DNA of 64,000 bases from Arsukibacterium tuosuense (GTDB taxonomy: Bacteria; Pseudomonadota; Gammaproteobacteria; Enterobacterales; Alteromonadaceae). Position 1 is the first letter of the stretch. The number at the start of each line of letters is the position of its first letter. Shown one piece after another: positions 1-6,617 of this stretch. Both the position numbers and the translations under genes were made by a program. The notes beneath the pieces are model-generated. The model saw only the letters and a list, made by a program, of their open reading frames with translations. It was not told where the DNA came from and ran no database searches. Where the stretch lies: positions 186,001 to 250,000 of the forward strand of contig NZ_OBEB01000004.1 in NCBI RefSeq assembly GCF_900215315.1, read 5' to 3'.

Positions 1-1
1 C

Positions 2-568
2 TCAGATTACGATAAAGAGAAGCTGCAGGAACGTCTGGCCAAACTGGCTGGCGGTGTCGCTGTCATCAAAGTGGGCGCGACCACTGAGATGGAAATGAAA
101 GAGAAAAAAGCCCGGGTTGAAGATGCATTGCATGCCACCCGCGCTGCAGTAGAAGAAGGCGTGGTGCCTGGTGGCGGTGTTGCTCTGGTTCGTGTTGCAG
201 CCAAGCTGACCAGCTTAACCGGTGCTAACGAAGACCAGACGCACGGCATTAAAATTGCGCTGCGCGCCATGGAAGCACCACTGCGTCAAATCGTGGCTAA
301 TGCCGGTGAAGAGCCGTCAGTGGTAGTAAACAAGGTGAAAGAAGGTTCAGGTAACTACGGTTATAATGCTGCGACCGACGTTTACGGCGATATGCTGGAG
401 ATGGGTATTCTGGATCCAACTAAAGTAACCCGTTCAGCACTGCAGTTTGCTGCGTCTGTTGGTTCACTGATGATCACCACTGAAGCGATGATCACTGAAC
501 TGCCGAAAGATGATGCCCCGGCGATGCCTGATATGGGCGGTATGGGTGGCATGGGCGGCATGATGTAA
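2..568 (+). CDS. groEL: Chaperonin GroEL, C-terminal part (5' end outside window)
   Basis: The reading frame is open from the first bases of the window, so this is the last 188 residues of the 60 kDa chaperonin. GroEL forms the double-ring cytoplasmic folding chamber that works with GroES and ATP. The visible part covers the end of the apical domain and the C-terminal intermediate and equatorial domains, including the typical VVPGGGVAL and [13 protein letters not shown] segments. It ends with the Gly-Gly-Met repeat tail ([10 protein letters not shown]) that points into the folding cavity. A strong terminator follows directly, so groEL is the last gene of its operon. Identification is secure; only the upstream part and groES are missing. 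Confidence 0.98.
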   Translation, partial: SDYDKEKLQERLAKLAGGVAVIKVGATTEMEMKEKKARVEDALHATRAAVEEGVVPGGGVALVRVAAKLTSLTGANEDQTHGIKIALRAMEAPLRQIVANAGEEPSVVVNKVKEGSGNYGYNAATDVYGDMLEMGILDPTKVTRSALQFAASVGSLMITTEAMITELPKDDAPAMPDMGGMGGMGGMM

Positions 569-590
569 ACCAGCACCGCTGCTCCAGAAA

Positions 591-623
591 AAGCTCCCGG
601 GTAATAGCGGGAGCTTTTTTTTT
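591..623 (+). terminator. Rho-independent terminator of groEL
   Basis: A hairpin with arms AAGCTCCCG and CGGGAGCTT and a short loop is followed by a run of nine T. It lies about 20 bases after the groEL stop codon. Confidence 0.9.
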
Positions 624-724
624 GCTACAACTTTACCCATATTGCTCTGCCTATCTATACAAATTTACACAGCATGTGATGGCCGTTGTGCATTATAGTG
701 TGAAAGTGTGATGCTGAACTAAAC

Positions 725-753
725 TTAACATCATGATCGTGGTCTGATATAGC
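725..753 (+). promoter_or_regulatory. Candidate sigma70 promoter for the secreted protein gene at 818
   Basis: TTAACA (725-730) and TATAGC (748-753) are separated by 17 bases. Transcription would start near 760 and give a leader of about 58 nt. That leader holds two mutually exclusive small hairpins: CTGTCA/TGACAG at 772-787 and AACAC/GTGTT at 777-792. This is a prediction from consensus only. Confidence 0.4.
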
Positions 754-817
754 ATTGTAGAACGAGACTGGCTGTCAACACTGACAGGTGTTCGGGCTAC
801 TACAGTGGGAGGTAATA

Positions 818-1375
818 ATGAAAACTTTTATGACAGCGATATTTGCTCTGATACTAGCGGTGCCTGCATACAGTAACCCAGAGGCAGAAACTGGGGCAGA
901 GCTGGATCTCAGCTGGCAAGAGCCGGAAAAATTCACTGATATCCGAGCTGCCAATGACTCCCGCAGCCGTTTTCAGGATCGGGTGCAGCGCAATTTCGAA
1001 AAGTTCTTTCAGGAAATGGCCAATGAATTACCTGAAGGTTATAGCTGGCAGGTAACGATTACTGATATTGATCTGGCAGGTGAAGTTGACTATTTCGTTA
1101 CCAATACCGGCCAGGCTATCCGGGTAATAAAAGAAATTAACTCACCAGCCATTCGTTTTAACCATTTGTTGCGTGATCAATATGGCGAAGAAGTAACAGG
1201 TGGTGAGGAACGCTTTCGCGATATGGGCTTTATGAGCAGAATGTCGCCACGAGGCAATTCTCCCGAATTTGAGTTTGAGAGGGTGATGCTGCAAGACTGG
1301 TTTAAAAAAGAATTACAGCCGAAAATTACCGAACACGCAGCTTTGCCTGCCAAGGTTAGTCATCCAGAGCGTTAA
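818..1375 (+). CDS. Hypothetical secreted protein, 185 aa
   Basis: No family is recognised. The ATG at 818 is preferred over an in-frame GTG at 788 because a strong Shine-Dalgarno (GGGAGG, 807-812) sits just before it and the protein then begins with a clean signal peptide (MKTFMTAIFALILAVPAYS, cleavage probably after AYS). The mature protein is about 165 residues, rich in charged and aromatic residues and without cysteine, so a soluble periplasmic protein is likely. It is monocistronic, between the groEL terminator and a convergent small gene. The function is unknown. Confidence 0.75.
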   Translation: MKTFMTAIFALILAVPAYSNPEAETGAELDLSWQEPEKFTDIRAANDSRSRFQDRVQRNFEKFFQEMANELPEGYSWQVTITDIDLAGEVDYFVTNTGQAIRVIKEINSPAIRFNHLLRDQYGEEVTGGEERFRDMGFMSRMSPRGNSPEFEFERVMLQDWFKKELQPKITEHAALPAKVSHPER

Positions 1376-1382
1376 GTGATTA

Positions 1383-1718
1383 CTACAGAAAGCGGGCAAT
1401 ATTACGGTAAATTTCCAGTGCCTGCTCTCTGGTAAGTTGGCCGGCGGAAGCTGCCCGGCCTATACTGCTGCTTACCCTGACACTTTCTGAGCTACGTTCT
1501 GTTGGTTGTTGTGGTTGAGTTGCCGGGCTTTCAACCACGGCATTAGTTGCAGCGGCGGCAATATTGGTTTGGCGCGAAGCTGTATCTGCCAGCAAAGGCG
1601 CTGCGGCCTCTGCGCGGCTAGTGTTTAAACTGCCATTGGCGGCACTACTTAAACTGTTAGTAGTAACGGTATTAACGACCATAATCTGCTCACTACCCTG
1701 AACGGCGTTAGTTGCCAA
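1383..1718 (-). CDS. Small low-complexity protein, probably secretory but with a disrupted 5' end
   Basis: The frame encodes about 111 residues, very rich in Ala, Ser, Thr and Asn, and ends with a more ordered helix (LTREQALEIYRNIARFL). No family is recognised. The only usual start codon in this frame is TTG at 1718, and it has no good ribosome binding site. Upstream of it the same frame reads a hydrophobic stretch (LLCLILATNAVQG) like the end of a signal peptide, but a stop precedes it. In the neighbouring frame, a TTG at 1764 with an AAGGA site opens a basic stretch (MQGRLAKSVKITML). That would join the hydrophobic part if one base around 1720-1727 were removed. The gene may therefore carry a one-base frameshift, a sequencing error or a recoding site. 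It is convergent with the gene at 818-1375. Confidence 0.45.
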   Translation of the reverse strand: MATNAVQGSEQIMVVNTVTTNSLSSAANGSLNTSRAEAAAPLLADTASRQTNIAAAATNAVVESPATQPQQPTERSSESVRVSSSIGRAASAGQLTREQALEIYRNIARFL

Positions 1719-1814
1719 TATTAAGCATAGTAATCTTTACTGATTTTGCCAGCCGTCCTTGCAACCCAGTCCTTGTTTGCAGCGGCTTACTAGTCCTTAT
1801 TTACTCATTACTAC

Positions 1815-2120
1815 TTATTTAACAACCATTCGAAACTCAGCCAGTGTCTTATGAAGCAGTTGTAGCTGCTTTACCACCCGGGCCAGGGTAGCGGTATTAA
1901 ATTGCTGGCTTTGCCTTATCGCGGCAACCTGCTCAGCCGCTTCGCTTAAATAAGGCATAAAACGATTACTGTTTACGCTGAAATCGCTGCTTGTCGGAAA
2001 AATACTCTGGTGTTTCGCCTGACCCTGCTGTTGCAGTTGCTCCAGGACTGCATCGGCGTCTAATGCTTTGCGATACAGCTCTTTCAGGTTTTCATCAAGT
2101 TGAGATAATAAGGAGTCCAT
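1815..2120 (-). CDS. Conserved-looking hypothetical cytoplasmic protein, 101 aa
   Basis: An ATG start at 2120 opens a small helical protein (MDSLLSQLDENLKELYRKAL...) rich in Leu, Gln and Ala, with no signal peptide and no membrane segment. Heptad-like spacing of Leu residues in both halves suggests a helical hairpin or coiled coil. A central segment (SNRFMPYLSEAAEQVAAIR) looks like the best conserved core. I do not recognise the family with confidence; a distant PriC-like helical fold is conceivable but not supported by a motif. It is transcribed away from the MerC-like gene, sharing the 2121-2296 intergenic region. Confidence 0.65.
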   Translation of the reverse strand: MDSLLSQLDENLKELYRKALDADAVLEQLQQQGQAKHQSIFPTSSDFSVNSNRFMPYLSEAAEQVAAIRQSQQFNTATLARVVKQLQLLHKTLAEFRMVVK

Positions 2121-2245
2121 AACAGGCCTGATTAAATTAAAGTGGCGCCATTATGCCACAAGCGGCAAGGCCGATCAGCTCTGGCAGGCAGCTGTTAACG
2201 CTGCCGACTAAAACTAAATGTGGCCCGGCCGTTTATTTGTGTTTT

Positions 2246-2268
2246 GATTTGTTATATTATATCGTTTT
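2246..2268 (+). promoter_or_regulatory. Candidate Zur operator upstream of the MerC-like gene
   Basis: The segment has the core GTTATATTATATC (2251-2263). This matches the gammaproteobacterial Zur core GTTATA-N-TATAAC with one mismatch, and the flanks (GATTT and GTTTT) partly match the longer consensus. It lies about 30 bases before the start codon and overlaps a TATATT/TATTAT -10-like sequence, where a repressor would block RNA polymerase. Zur itself is encoded at 28888-29328. The site was found by eye, so it needs a matrix scan. Confidence 0.6.
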
Positions 2269-2296
2269 ACAGTATTCAACACAGCGGGTTTAAATC

Positions 2297-2707
2297 GTGC
2301 TAGCCAGAGCCAGAGTGTTATTTGACAAAGTAGGTATTACCGTGACGTCGCTATGTGCGATTCACTGTATTCTGCTGCCGGTTTTATTACCGTTGTTACC
2401 ACTACTTGGCTTAACGGTTAATCATAACCATGCCTTTGAGCGCGTGATGTTGTTGTTTACCATGGTGCTGGGTTTTGTGGCATTGTTTATCGGTTTTCAT
2501 CGTTATCACCGCAAGCTATACCCTTTTTACTCATTGTTTTTAGGTGGCTTTATCTACTGGCAACGGGATGTATGGGGCCATGAATATGAGCATGCTGTAT
2601 TAATTGTCGGTGCCTCACTGGTGGTGCTGGCGCATATAATGAACATGCGCTTATGCAGCCAGTGTGAAAGCTGCGACACCGAACATCACGCCGACGAACC
2701 CGCTTAA
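2297..2707 (+). CDS. MerC-domain inner-membrane protein, 136 aa
   Basis: The protein has about four hydrophobic segments and, near the N-terminus, the motif CAIHC (Cys20, His23, Cys24) before a proline- and leucine-rich helix, as in the MerC family of small metal-transport membrane proteins. A cysteine cluster CSQCESC (about residues 120-126) followed by His residues forms a likely cytoplasmic metal-binding tail. MerC proteins are known from mercury operons, but no mer genes are present here. A candidate Zur operator upstream points to zinc or another divalent metal instead (inference). The start is GTG at 2297. The stop codon lies inside a terminator hairpin shared with the convergent gene. 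Confidence 0.8.
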   Translation: MLARARVLFDKVGITVTSLCAIHCILLPVLLPLLPLLGLTVNHNHAFERVMLLFTMVLGFVALFIGFHRYHRKLYPFYSLFLGGFIYWQRDVWGHEYEHAVLIVGASLVVLAHIMNMRLCSQCESCDTEHHADEPA

Positions 2708-2721
2708 GCAGCGGGTTTTTT
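2697..2721. terminator. Terminator hairpin spanning the two convergent stop codons
   Basis: Arms AACCCGCT (2697-2704) and AGCGGGTT (2710-2717) pair perfectly across a TAAGC loop and are followed by T residues. The loop contains the stop codon of the MerC-like gene, and the TTAA at 2704-2707 supplies stop codons for both strands. It should terminate rightward transcription best. Confidence 0.8.
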
Positions 2722-3408
2722 GTTTGACAGCTTCCGGCTTCTGGCTGGGAAATTACTAAAAATGCCATCCACGCCATATGCTTTTAAGCGCTGGATATCA
2801 TCTGGCTGATCTACCGTGTAGACAAATACTTTTAAGTCACGGGCTTTGGCGTCGTCAACAAAAGCCTGGTTAATAAAACTGACATCGCAATGCACGCTAT
2901 AAGCTTGCAGCGTGCTGGCGAACGCGGCGTAATCGAGCGGGAGTGAGGCAGTCAGTGCCCCTAATCTCAGCTGTGGCTGTTGTTGTTTAATGGCCGACAG
3001 CAGGTGATGGTTAAAAGAAGAGATAACCAGGCTTTCCAGATCAAACCCCAGTTGCTGTTCTGCTTTATTAAGCAGCGCTAATAGCGGCGCTACCGTGTCA
3101 TCGCCTTTTAACTCGATATTCAGCCAGCATTTGTTATGGGTAAGCTCAAGTACCTGCCATAAGGTAGGAATACGCTGGCCCTGACCAGCATCCAGTTGCA
3201 TCAGCTTGGCTAAACTATATTGATAAATACTGCCAGTACCATTGGTGGTGCGGGCTAAATGATGGTCGTGAATGACAATCAGCTCACCCTGCACGGCAAA
3301 TACGTCTATCTCAACAGCGTCCGCACCCTGAACGGTGGCTTGCTCAATAGCCAGCAGGGTGTTCTCCGGGTATTCGCCACTGGCGCCCCGATGGGCGATG
3401 ATTTGCAT
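2704..3408 (-). CDS. Glycerophosphodiester phosphodiesterase family protein, 234 aa
   Basis: The protein hydrolyses glycerophosphodiesters to glycerol 3-phosphate and an alcohol. The GDPD hallmarks are in order: HRGASGEYPENT at residues 6-17 (His6, Glu15), EID at 33-35 and HDHHLARTTNGTG from residue 47. These supply the catalytic His pair and the metal-binding acidic residues. There is no signal peptide, so it resembles cytoplasmic UgpQ rather than periplasmic GlpQ, and its length is close to UgpQ. It stands alone, with the psd terminator region upstream and a four-base tail-to-tail overlap with the MerC-like gene downstream. The family is certain; substrate preference cannot be read from sequence. 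Confidence 0.92.
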   Translation of the reverse strand: MQIIAHRGASGEYPENTLLAIEQATVQGADAVEIDVFAVQGELIVIHDHHLARTTNGTGSIYQYSLAKLMQLDAGQGQRIPTLWQVLELTHNKCWLNIELKGDDTVAPLLALLNKAEQQLGFDLESLVISSFNHHLLSAIKQQQPQLRLGALTASLPLDYAAFASTLQAYSVHCDVSFINQAFVDDAKARDLKVFVYTVDQPDDIQRLKAYGVDGIFSNFPARSRKLSNKKPAA

Positions 3409-3490
3409 AGCTACTCCTCTAAACTGTTCTGGATTAGTCTACTGCAGAAAAAGCGAGAGCAGAGTATTTTTTTCTGAGACCGTTGAAGCC

Positions 3491-3540
3491 CTGGACGGGC
3501 GGAAACGAGCCCCCATGGATGGGTTTACGGCGTGTCGCAG
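3491..3540. repeat. Possible interspersed palindromic repeat unit
   Basis: The intergenic stretch contains a small palindrome (CCCAT-GG-ATGGG at 3513-3524) next to GTTTACGGCGTG. This looks like the short dispersed palindromic elements known from Alteromonadales and related genomes. No second copy was noticed in this window, so the call rests on resemblance and location only. Confidence 0.3.
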
Positions 3541-3576
3541 AAAAAATATACGGCGCTATCGCGAGTGCAGAGAAAG

Positions 3577-3602
3577 GAGCAGGACATTACAATGTCCTGC
3601 TC
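3577..3602 (-). terminator. Hairpin downstream of psd, likely terminator
   Basis: GAGCAGGACATT (3577-3588) and AATGTCCTGCTC (3591-3602) form a perfect 12-base inverted repeat 13 bases after the psd stop codon. On the minus strand it is followed by CTTTCT, a weak T tract. It is therefore a probable but not classical terminator, or an RNA-stabilising 3' hairpin. Confidence 0.55.
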
Positions 3603-3615
3603 AGGAGAGGATAAA

Positions 3616-4473
3616 TTAGTTAATTTCAGCAAAAGGGGCACCCATCCGGGTGACGGTGCCGGGCTGCTGGTCAGCCAGAAAATCAACTTTGCCGGCCGGG
3701 AACGCCAGTACCACGGTAGAGCCCAGTTTAAAGCGGCCCATTTCAGCTCCTTTCTCCAGTTTAACCGCAGTATTGCCGGTTGCCGGATAGCTCCAGCGGA
3801 AAATGGTTTTGCCGGTTGGTGGGGTAATGGTGCCTGCCCAGACTGTTTCAATGCTGGCCACTATGGTGGCGCCCACTAATACCAGTGCCATCGGGCCAAA
3901 CTCGGTATCAAAAATGGTCACTACCCGCTCATTCAACGCAAATAAGTCCTTTACGCATTCTGCTGTTAACGGATTTACCGAGAACAGCTCGCCCGGGATA
4001 TAAATCATTTCGCGCAGGGTGCCGCTTACCGGCATATGAATACGATGGTAATCTTTTGGTGCCAGGTAAATAGTGGCAAAAGTCCCGCCGGCAAAGGGCG
4101 TTGAGGTTTGCTCCAGACCGCCCAGCAGGTTTTGTAACGAGTAGTTGTGGTCTTTCGCCTGCACCAGTTTGCCGTCAACAATAGGGCCTAACTGACTGAT
4201 AGCGCCATCTACCGGGTGAGCAATAATATCAGGCTCGCTGGCCAGTGGCCGGATACCGTCTTTTAATGGCCGGGTAAAAAACGCATTAAAGCTGGCGTAA
4301 TCTTCTGCGCGCTCCCATTGTGCTTCGCTCATATCAATCTTATAGGCTTTGATAAACCGCTTGATCAGAAAGTGGCTGAACCAGCCCAGTTCAGCGGCCG
4401 CCACTTTGCCTGCCAGACGCGATATCAGATGTTTCGGCATCAGGTATTGCAGGGTGATTTTTACTTTATCCAT
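3616..4473 (-). CDS. psd: Phosphatidylserine decarboxylase proenzyme
   Basis: The enzyme decarboxylates phosphatidylserine to phosphatidylethanolamine at the inner membrane. At 285 residues it matches the bacterial type I family. The self-cleavage motif LGST lies near the C-terminus, with Ser252 becoming the pyruvoyl prosthetic group; cleavage yields a large beta and a small alpha chain. The conserved segments [17 protein letters not shown] and PGELFSVN are present. It lies 19 bases after rsgA on the same strand, the same rsgA-psd order as in E. coli, so the two are probably cotranscribed. The ATG at 4473 is the start that gives the full N-terminal amphipathic region. Confidence 0.97.
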   Translation of the reverse strand: MDKVKITLQYLMPKHLISRLAGKVAAAELGWFSHFLIKRFIKAYKIDMSEAQWERAEDYASFNAFFTRPLKDGIRPLASEPDIIAHPVDGAISQLGPIVDGKLVQAKDHNYSLQNLLGGLEQTSTPFAGGTFATIYLAPKDYHRIHMPVSGTLREMIYIPGELFSVNPLTAECVKDLFALNERVVTIFDTEFGPMALVLVGATIVASIETVWAGTITPPTGKTIFRWSYPATGNTAVKLEKGAEMGRFKLGSTVVLAFPAGKVDFLADQQPGTVTRMGAPFAEIN

Positions 4474-4492
4474 AGGGTTACTAGCCTTTCAC

Positions 4493-5527
4493 TTAAAAAT
4501 AATTTGGTTTGTCCTGCGCCATACTGGCCAGGATTTTTAAATAGCTGTCATAGCGTTCGCTGCTGATTTCGCCTTGCTGCACCGCATGCTGAATGGCACA
4601 GCCCGGGTCATTTACATGTTTACAATCGCGGAATTTACAGCGGCCAAGCCAGGGCTGAAACTCGATAAAACCTTCGGTCACTTCCTGCTCGCTTAAGTGC
4701 CACAAGGCAAACTCGCGAATACCGGGAGAGTCTATTAAATCGCCACCCTCTGGCAGATGATACAGCCTTGATACGGTAGTAGTGTGCTGGCCCAGCCCCG
4801 AATTTTCTGATACTTCGCGGGTAGCCGCAGTCAGACCCGGCATCAGATTATTCATTAACGATGATTTGCCCACGCCCGACTGACCAACAAAAATACTGGT
4901 ACCACTGTGAATGTGCTGCAGCAGCTCTGGCATGCCCTGGCCGCTTTTGGCGCTAACCAAAAGATAATCATAGCCAATTTTCCGGTACAGGCTAAGTTGC
5001 TCATTTAATTGCAGGTGCTGGTCATCCGTCAGCAAATCTACTTTATTGATCACCAGCAGCGGTTTAATGTGAGTCATTTCGGCGGCGACTAAGTAGCGGT
5101 CGATGATATTCAGTGACAGTGCCGGTAAAATGGCTGAGACAATAATCATTAAATCAATATTGGCCGCCACGGGTTTTAAACCATCGTAGAAGTCGGGGCG
5201 CAGCAGTACTGAGCTGCGATCCTCAACTGCGTCTATAACCCCGTCGATACTGCCGGTGCTTTGCCTGGCGCGGCGCCAGACCACTTTATCCCCGGTCACC
5301 ACCGAGCTGATGGTACGACGCATGCTGCAGCGCACGACGTCACCATTGCTATCTTCAACGTCGGCATGCTGGCCAAAGCGGCTAAGTACCAGCCCGGGTT
5401 CTGCTGCCAGTAAAACATCGTCATCCCATTGATCGGCTTTAACTTTTTTATTACCGCGCAGCCGTTTTTGCTCGTTCTGGGCAATCCGGTCGGTCTGGCG
5501 TTTGGTCAGGTGCTTTTTTTTGGTCAC
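4493..5527 (-). CDS. rsgA: Small ribosomal subunit biogenesis GTPase RsgA
   Basis: RsgA is the circularly permuted GTPase that checks late maturation of the 30S subunit. An N-terminal OB-fold is followed by the GTPase motifs in permuted order: NKVD (G4), SAKSG (G5), GQSGVGKSSL (G1) and DSPG (G3). A C-terminal zinc site of Cys and His residues follows (CKFRDCKHVNDPGC). GTG at 5527 is chosen because the protein then begins with the basic stretch (TKKKHLTKRQ) typical of the family and has about 344 residues. An in-frame ATG at 5590 would add 21 unconserved residues and cannot be ruled out. It is divergent from orn and upstream of psd. Confidence 0.94.
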   Translation of the reverse strand: MTKKKHLTKRQTDRIAQNEQKRLRGNKKVKADQWDDDVLLAAEPGLVLSRFGQHADVEDSNGDVVRCSMRRTISSVVTGDKVVWRRARQSTGSIDGVIDAVEDRSSVLLRPDFYDGLKPVAANIDLMIIVSAILPALSLNIIDRYLVAAEMTHIKPLLVINKVDLLTDDQHLQLNEQLSLYRKIGYDYLLVSAKSGQGMPELLQHIHSGTSIFVGQSGVGKSSLMNNLMPGLTAATREVSENSGLGQHTTTVSRLYHLPEGGDLIDSPGIREFALWHLSEQEVTEGFIEFQPWLGRCKFRDCKHVNDPGCAIQHAVQQGEISSERYDSYLKILASMAQDKPNYF

Positions 5528-5638
5528 GTGCTGGTTATACCGTTGTGCGCAACGAGGCGCTATCAGTGTTAAGCTTAAGGCGTGTATCATACCTGCAATC
5601 TGAATTTGAACAAAGCAGCGCGCACTTAAGGAATGGAT

Positions 5639-6190
5639 ATGGCAACAAATGACAGCAACTTAATCTGGCTTGATTTAGAAATGACCGGGCTGGAACCAAA
5701 AACTGACGTTATTTTAGAAATGGCAACCATTGTCACCGACAGCCAGCTTAATATTCTGGCTGAAGGGCCGGTATTTGCTATCAGTACCTCGGCCCAGATC
5801 CTGGATAATATGGACCCCTGGTGTGTTGAGCAGCACGGCAAAAGTGGCTTAACTGCCCGTTGTCTGGCCAGCAATGTCAGCCTGGCCGATGCAGAAAAAC
5901 AGACCATTGAATTTATAAGCCAGTATGTGACTAAGGGTAAGTCGCCAATGTGCGGTAACAGCATTGGTCAGGACCGGCGGTTTTTAGCTGAATATGCCCC
6001 CTCTTTGGAAAGCTACTTTCATTACCGTAATCTGGACGTCAGTACTGTAAAAGAACTGGCCCGGCGCTGGCATCCGGATGTCCTTAATAGAGTACAGAAA
6101 ACCGGTGCACATCTGGCGCTGGACGATATTCGCGATTCAATTGCTGAATTAGTAACCTATCGCCAATATTTTTTCAAATTACCGGCATAA
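5639..6190 (+). CDS. orn: Oligoribonuclease
   Basis: Orn degrades RNA dinucleotides and other 2-5 nt oligoribonucleotides at the end of mRNA decay, and clears pGpG from cyclic-di-GMP breakdown. The DEDDh exonuclease motifs are visible: WLDLEMTG near the N-terminus, [12 protein letters not shown] in the middle, and the final [10 protein letters not shown] with the catalytic His and Asp. ATG at 5639 is preferred over ATG at 5633 because AAGGA (5628-5632) is then correctly spaced and the N-terminus matches E. coli Orn. The length of 183 residues is normal. The divergent rsgA and the following tRNA-Gly repeat the E. coli order. Confidence 0.96.
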   Translation: MATNDSNLIWLDLEMTGLEPKTDVILEMATIVTDSQLNILAEGPVFAISTSAQILDNMDPWCVEQHGKSGLTARCLASNVSLADAEKQTIEFISQYVTKGKSPMCGNSIGQDRRFLAEYAPSLESYFHYRNLDVSTVKELARRWHPDVLNRVQKTGAHLALDDIRDSIAELVTYRQYFFKLPA

Positions 6191-6195
6191 AGTGC

Positions 6196-6223
6196 TTGCA
6201 TAAGCCTGCTGATTTTGTAAAAT
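6196..6223 (+). promoter_or_regulatory. Promoter of the tRNA-Gly gene
   Basis: TTGCAT (6196-6201) and TAAAAT (6218-6223) are 16 bases apart. They are followed by a GC-only discriminator (GCGCGCC), the pattern typical of growth-rate and ppGpp-controlled stable RNA promoters. The -10 lies 33 bases before the tRNA. Confidence 0.7.
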
Positions 6224-6256
6224 GCGCGCCATCACAACGCAACAGCGTTGACCGAT

Positions 6257-6332
6257 GCGAGTATAGCTCAGCTGGTAGAGCGCGACCTTGCCAAGGTCGA
6301 GGTCACGAGTTCGAACCTCGTTACTCGCTCCA
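6257..6332 (+). tRNA. tRNA-Gly (anticodon GCC)
   Basis: A full cloverleaf of 76 bases fits. The acceptor stem GCGAGTA pairs with TACTCGC, the D arm contains AGCTCAGCTGGTAGAGC, the anticodon loop CTTGCCA carries GCC, the T arm contains GTTCGAACC, and the terminal CCA is encoded. It closely resembles E. coli glyV/X/Y, which also follow orn, but only one copy is present here. It reads GGC and GGU codons. Confidence 0.98.
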
Positions 6333-6342
6333 AATTTGAACA

Positions 6343-6374
6343 AAAAGCCGCTTTTAAGCGGCTTTTTGTTTTTT
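6343..6374 (+). terminator. Terminator of the tRNA-Gly gene
   Basis: AAAAAGCCGCTT pairs with AAGCGGCTTTTT, followed by GTTTTTT. It lies 11 bases after the tRNA CCA end. Confidence 0.92.
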
Positions 6375-6416
6375 ATTCTTTGCTACAATCAACCTAAATT
6401 AACGAAATAAGCAGCT

Positions 6417-6617
6417 ATGGTTGAATCGCCTTGTGTCCGTAATTGTTGTCTGGATCAGCAGGACTGCTGCTTGGGTTGTGGCCGGCTGCTGGCGGAAATT
6501 CTGGAATGGCATCAGGCTTCAGAGCAGCGAAAACAGCAAATTATTCAGTTGGCGCAACAGCGTTTGCTGCTAGAACAGGCCGGCTTTAAGCATCCCGCGG
6601 CAGACCCTTCTGAATAA
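6417..6617 (+). CDS. DUF1289 small cysteine-rich protein, 66 aa
   Basis: The protein starts SPCVRNCCLDQQDCCLGCGR, the cysteine pattern of the DUF1289 family (CxxxC...CxGCgR), followed by a conserved EILEWHQAS segment and a helical tail. The cysteines probably bind a zinc ion or a small cluster; the function of the family is not established. It is common near housekeeping genes in Proteobacteria. Its 3' end overlaps the convergent queG gene by 32 bases. Confidence 0.85.
   Translation: MVESPCVRNCCLDQQDCCLGCGRLLAEILEWHQASEQRKQQIIQLAQQRLLLEQAGFKHPAADPSE

Noticed and set aside
6257-6332. Possible further tRNA copies after tRNA-Gly, as in E. coli glyVXY
   Set aside because: Only one cloverleaf is present before the terminator; the following sequence is the DUF1289 gene.
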